From the NCBI GenBank assembly GCA_030600135.1, contig JAUVMS010000096.1, forward strand, positions 1 through 9,144: a stretch of DNA of 9,144 nt, read 5' to 3'. Position numbers and translations under genes: made by a program. The DNA is from Hyphomicrobiales bacterium. GTDB lineage: Bacteria > Pseudomonadota > Alphaproteobacteria > Rhizobiales > JAUVMS01. Under the pieces are notes generated by a model that saw nothing but the letters and a program-made list of their open reading frames with translations, searched no databases and was not told the DNA's origin. Positions 6,725 through 9,144 of the stretch are shown here, piece after piece. The number at the start of each line of letters is the position of its first letter. The stretch's first letter is position 1.

Positions 6725-7325
6725 TGACGTGGCAAAGGGTGATTTGTCTCCATCAGGTGGTGCGACACTGGTTCTCGTGGTGGGGCCGAGCGGTGCCGGC
6801 AAGGACACACTGATCGACGCGGCGAAAGCACACTTTGCCGGCGATGATCGACTATGGTTCCCGCGACGATTAATTACCCGCCCGCAGGGGCCGGGGGAAG
6901 ATCATACATTTCTGAGCGATGAAGCTTTTGACAAGACCGCCAGTGCAAACGGCTTTTTCCTCCATTGGGCGGCGCATGGGGTGCGCTATGGCCTACCAAG
7001 CGAAGTTTCCGCAAGGCTGGGAAGCGGGTGCAACGTGGTGGTCAACGTTTCGCGGCGCGTGATCGGTGATGCCATGGCAAAGTGGTCCGACGTACGGGTT
7101 GTGAACGTGACAGCGGCTCGCGAAATTCTCGCCGCACGGCTGCGTGCCCGTGGTCGCGAAACGGCGAGTGAAATCGCCGAGCGAGTTGCGCGCGCGACCC
7201 AGGTCGCGGTCCCCGGCAACGCCGACGTCGATGATGTCGACAACTCAGCTGACCTCGGCCAGGCGCAGGACGCTTTCGTAGCGCTCTTGGCTGCCTACAT
7301 GAAAGGCGAGCGCAGATCAGGTTGA
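6708..7325 (+). CDS. phnN: PhnN, ribose 1,5-bisphosphate phosphokinase
   Basis: PhnN uses ATP to convert ribose 1,5-bisphosphate to 5-phosphoribosyl diphosphate (PRPP), feeding the phosphonate carrier sugar back into nucleotide metabolism. The fold is guanylate-kinase-like. With the GTG start at 6708 the protein has 205 residues. The P-loop GPSGAGKDT is at 26-34, followed by RRLITRP (53-59) and GEDHTFLSDEAF (63-74). HGVRYGLP (90-97) is the substrate-site pattern of the family. The first 20 residues are not conserved and the start is uncertain. GTG 6708 overlaps phnM by 17 bases with a weak GGAAG upstream, GTG 6729 gives 198 residues, and TTG 6744 has AAAGGG before it. E. coli PhnN has about 185 residues. 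This is the last gene of the operon, ending 2 bases from a convergent gene. Confidence 0.9.
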   Translation: MNALPDDVAKGDLSPSGGATLVLVVGPSGAGKDTLIDAAKAHFAGDDRLWFPRRLITRPQGPGEDHTFLSDEAFDKTASANGFFLHWAAHGVRYGLPSEVSARLGSGCNVVVNVSRRVIGDAMAKWSDVRVVNVTAAREILAARLRARGRETASEIAERVARATQVAVPGNADVDDVDNSADLGQAQDAFVALLAAYMKGERRSG

Positions 7326-7327
7326 GA

Positions 7328-8032
7328 TCAACCGGCGCCAAGCGGGAACCGGTGGATATATCGAAACGGCCTGCTTTCACCCGGATCGCCATAAAGGCAA
7401 ATCGAATCGACAACAAAAGTTTGCGTGCAGTGCTCGGCCAATTCGTCTTTGAGGCGGGGCAGAAGTCGTTCACGCTCGCCATCGTCCAGCCGCCTCGTCA
7501 ACGTGATGTGGAGGCGGAATTGATCGAGCAGAAAGGGATAGCCCCAGGCCTCGAGCAGCTCTCGCTGACGTGGAGAGAGGTTCGCCGTTACGCGGCGCTG
7601 TCGTTCGGCGGCGCCGGGCGGGGCGCGAAATGGGTCCAGTTGCTCGACGATCTCGGCGGCCAATGCATTGAGCGCGGTTAGGTCAATGCTCGGGCAGAGC
7701 GCCAGGAAGCCGTCGAGGTTTACCACTTCGAGCGGTCCGGTGGTTACCAACTCGAGGCGCCGGGCGAGCCGTGCGGTGGCGGCTGCCAATTGTTCCTCGG
7801 TGCGGCCGATGGCGAGTTGGATCGGTGGTTTGAGGGTGGCGTGCAATCCGTATCGGGCCGGCTGGCTGGTGACGTCGAAAACAAATGCGTCGTCCAAGCC
7901 AATCGTTATTCGTTGATCGATGCTCGTACCGGCCTTGGGATCATATCCGAACCAACGACGACCAAACTCGGCGAGGGGGCTCCCGTATGCAGGGGCATAG
8001 TAGATCGCATAACGTGTGAATGAGCTCGGCAT
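7328..8032 (-). CDS. DUF1045 family protein, 2H-phosphoesterase-like, phosphonate-associated
   Basis: This 234-residue protein belongs to the family called 'putative phosphonate metabolism protein' (DUF1045), found beside C-P lyase genes. It has two H-x-T motifs, HAT at 64-66 in YGLHATLKPP and HIT at 175-177 in FRLHITLTRR. That is the paired signature of the 2H phosphoesterase superfamily, whose members act on cyclic phosphodiester bonds. The N terminus RYAIYYAP (7-14) and the DGFLAL segment (107-112) are typical of the family. The ATG at 8032 is chosen for this N terminus. No clear Shine-Dalgarno sequence is seen. It is convergent to phnN with only 2 bases between stops. No phnP is present in the window, so a role in opening the 5-phosphoribosyl 1,2-cyclic phosphate made by PhnJ is a reasonable inference, but the sequence alone does not prove it. 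Confidence 0.85.
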   Translation of the reverse strand: MPSSFTRYAIYYAPAYGSPLAEFGRRWFGYDPKAGTSIDQRITIGLDDAFVFDVTSQPARYGLHATLKPPIQLAIGRTEEQLAAATARLARRLELVTTGPLEVVNLDGFLALCPSIDLTALNALAAEIVEQLDPFRAPPGAAERQRRVTANLSPRQRELLEAWGYPFLLDQFRLHITLTRRLDDGERERLLPRLKDELAEHCTQTFVVDSICLYGDPGESRPFRYIHRFPLGAG

Positions 8033-8068
8033 GTCTTGTCAGTTGCAATTTTGCTTTGTGTCCGCCGA

Positions 8069-8098
8069 ATGTAACATGCGGTGGGCGCGGTGTAGCAA
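8069..8098 (-). promoter_or_regulatory. Possible promoter of the DUF1045 gene
   Basis: On the minus strand TTGCTA (8098-8093) is followed after 18 bases by TTACAT (8074-8069), 37 bases ahead of the ATG at 8032. It resembles a loose sigma-70 promoter and lies downstream of the minus-strand terminator. I see no TCTAGA-type PhnF site near it. Confidence 0.3.
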
Positions 8099-8150
8099 TT
8101 GCGCAGACGATCTCCGCCGGCACGAATACGTAGGTGAATGACGGCATCTG

Positions 8151-8187
8151 GAAAAACTGGCGGCGCCGAAGTTTCCCTCGGCGCCGC
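8151..8187 (-). terminator. Rho-independent terminator, minus strand
   Basis: A perfect 10-bp inverted repeat lies at 8160-8169 (GCGGCGCCGA) and 8178-8187 (TCGGCGCCGC), with an 8-base loop. On the minus strand it is followed after three bases by five T residues (8156-8152). This fits an intrinsic terminator for transcripts coming from the methyltransferase gene, whose stop is about 205 bases upstream. On the plus strand no T run follows, so function in that direction is unlikely. It would insulate the DUF1045 gene from methyltransferase transcription. Confidence 0.7.
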
Positions 8188-8391
8188 TATTTGAATCGAC
8201 CTCGTACGCCATACAAGAATCGAGATCTGCCCCGATGAACACGCAACTACAACAGCAACCGAAAGACCCCAACTTTGAGCCTCTCAAGTGCGCTGGAAAT
8301 TTCACCAGTAGCTGACAGATGTTACAGCGACTGAAAGAGTTTGTATATTTTTGTTGGCAATCAAGAAATCGTCTGTGGACCGATTTAATGC

Positions 8392-9060
8392 TCATGGATG
8401 CTTTCGGGCAACAGTGACGCCATCACCAAGCGGCACGGTTGAAATGGCGACGCGGTCGTCGTTGCACATGATCTCGTTGAGGTTGCGAATTGCCCGCGTC
8501 GAACCGCGGTGGTCGCTTGCGTCGAGCACCGCGCCATCCCAGAAAACATTGTCTATGAGTATAAGCCCGCCGGGGCGCACGAGCCGGAGGCAGCGCTCGT
8601 AATACTTGGCATAGGGCGGCTTGTCGGCGTCGATGAAGGCGAGATCAAAGCTCTCCTCCAGGCCGTCAGCGAGCAACGCGTCGAGGGTGTCGATCGCGGG
8701 GCCCATTCGCACGTCGATCTTGGCGTCCACGCCGGCCGCTTGCCAGGCACGCTTGGCAACCTCGACAAAACGTGGCTCGATCTCACAGGTGATGATCTCG
8801 GCGCCAGGCGGCAGTGCGAGCGCCATCCACAGTGTGCCGTAACCGACAAACGTTCCAAGTTCGAGGTAGCGCTTAACGCCCGCGACCTCGGCCAAGAGGG
8901 CCATGAATTGAGCTTGCTCGGGCGCGACCGACCAGTTTGCTTCGTCCATGCTCGAAGCTTCCTGGCGCAAGGCTCGCAACGGGGCCGGCTCGCGCAGGGA
9001 GTTGGCAACCATGTAGTGGTAGAGCGCTTTGGAAACTTCAGTTGCCTCGCCCGCCATCAT
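8392..9060 (-). CDS. Class I SAM-dependent O-methyltransferase (caffeoyl-CoA OMT-like family 3)
   Basis: The 222-residue product is a cytoplasmic S-adenosylmethionine-dependent O-methyltransferase of the metal-dependent catechol/caffeoyl-CoA type. The SAM-binding motif I is YLELGTFVGYGTLWMALALP (65-84) and CEIEP (92-96) follows. The metal-binding aspartates and asparagine are in FIDADK (142-147) and IDNVFWDG (169-176). LGDGVTVARK (211-220) is the usual C terminus. The start is taken at the ATG at 9060, followed by a second ATG at 9057. AAGGAG (minus strand, 9070-9065) lies 4 and 7 bases ahead of them. An upstream in-frame ATG at 9126 would add 22 non-conserved residues and ignore this ribosome binding site. 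The substrate cannot be told. It is on the same strand as the DUF1045 gene but separated by a terminator, so a role in phosphonate use is not indicated. Confidence 0.9.
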   Translation of the reverse strand: MMAGEATEVSKALYHYMVANSLREPAPLRALRQEASSMDEANWSVAPEQAQFMALLAEVAGVKRYLELGTFVGYGTLWMALALPPGAEIITCEIEPRFVEVAKRAWQAAGVDAKIDVRMGPAIDTLDALLADGLEESFDLAFIDADKPPYAKYYERCLRLVRPGGLILIDNVFWDGAVLDASDHRGSTRAIRNLNEIMCNDDRVAISTVPLGDGVTVARKHP

Positions 9061-9064
9061 GGGT

Positions 9065-9070
9065 CTCCTT
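9065..9070 (-). promoter_or_regulatory. Ribosome binding site of the methyltransferase
   Basis: AAGGAG on the minus strand, 4 bases before the ATG at 9060 and 7 before the ATG at 9057. It decides the start against the longer frame beginning at 9126. Confidence 0.75.
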
Positions 9071-9083
9071 GTGATCGCATCCA

Positions 9084-9114
9084 TTGCATTTGCATGTGAC
9101 CTGCACGATTGCAT
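9084..9114. repeat. Three TTGCAT hexamers upstream of the methyltransferase
   Basis: TTGCAT occurs at 9084-9089, 9090-9095 and 9109-9114, with a related TCGCAT at 9075-9080. The cluster lies 20-55 bases ahead of the methyltransferase start, between the ribosome binding site and the likely promoter. It may be a regulator site or chance; no named operator is recognised. Confidence 0.3.
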
Positions 9115-9144
9115 GGAATTGGTCAATGTAACCTCTGCCTCGCA

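Larger units (their letters stand above)
8033..8391. other. Noncoding gap between DUF1045 and methyltransferase genes
   Basis: About 360 bases with no gene I can support. It holds the weak DUF1045 promoter candidate (8069-8098) and the strong minus-strand hairpin (8151-8187). The part from 8188 to 8391 is more AT-rich and holds no repeat, RNA gene or convincing reading frame that I can see. It would form a long 3' untranslated region of the methyltransferase transcript if the hairpin is its terminator. Confidence 0.5.

Noticed and set aside
7941..8147. 68-residue minus-strand frame overlapping the start of the DUF1045 gene
   Set aside because: It starts directly after the terminator with no ribosome binding site and overlaps a conserved coding region in another frame.
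8039..8395. 118-residue open frame on the minus strand in the gap after the methyltransferase
   Set aside because: It runs through the hairpin terminator, has no ribosome binding site or known domain, and has a cysteine- and serine-rich random-looking composition.
1..9144. CRISPR arrays, tRNA or rRNA genes, insertion sequences
   Set aside because: No regularly spaced repeats, RNA gene signatures, transposase frames or terminal inverted repeats were seen.

Overview
The window is a nearly complete bacterial carbon-phosphorus (C-P) lyase locus, which degrades phosphonates to release phosphate. The base composition is GC-rich (judged by eye, not computed). The gene content resembles alphaproteobacterial loci: a divergent PhnF repressor, a compact phnGHIJKLMN run, and a 2H-phosphoesterase-like 'phosphonate metabolism protein' (DUF1045). 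A rhizobial or related alphaproteobacterium is my best guess. No taxon-specific marker such as rRNA is present.

Layout, left to right. Positions 65-799 (minus) encode PhnF, a GntR/HutC-type repressor. A 150-base divergent intergenic region carries a perfect 14-bp palindrome, the probable PhnF operator. From 962 to 7325 (plus) runs one tightly packed operon, phnG-phnH-phnI-phnJ-phnK-phnL-phnM-phnN, with gaps of 3-10 bases or small overlaps at every junction. Convergent to it, only 2 bases after phnN, lies the DUF1045/2H protein (7328-8032, minus). After a roughly 360-base noncoding stretch with a strong minus-strand hairpin terminator comes a class I SAM-dependent O-methyltransferase (8392-9060, minus). 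It has no evident tie to phosphonate metabolism.

How the genes work together (established for E. coli, inferred here by homology). PhnI with PhnG, PhnH and PhnL couples a phosphonate to the ribose of ATP, releasing adenine. PhnM removes pyrophosphate to give ribose 1-phosphonate 5-phosphate. PhnJ, a radical-SAM enzyme, cleaves the C-P bond to give an alkane and 5-phosphoribosyl 1,2-cyclic phosphate. PhnK is an ABC protein that docks on the core complex. PhnN turns ribose 1,5-bisphosphate into PRPP. The E. coli enzyme that opens the cyclic phosphate, PhnP, is not encoded here. Neither is the phosphonate transporter PhnCDE. The adjacent 2H protein is a natural candidate for the PhnP step, and this is the most interesting open question in the window.

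I did not find a wholly undescribed system. The value lies in the regulatory site, the missing-PhnP question and a few structural details.
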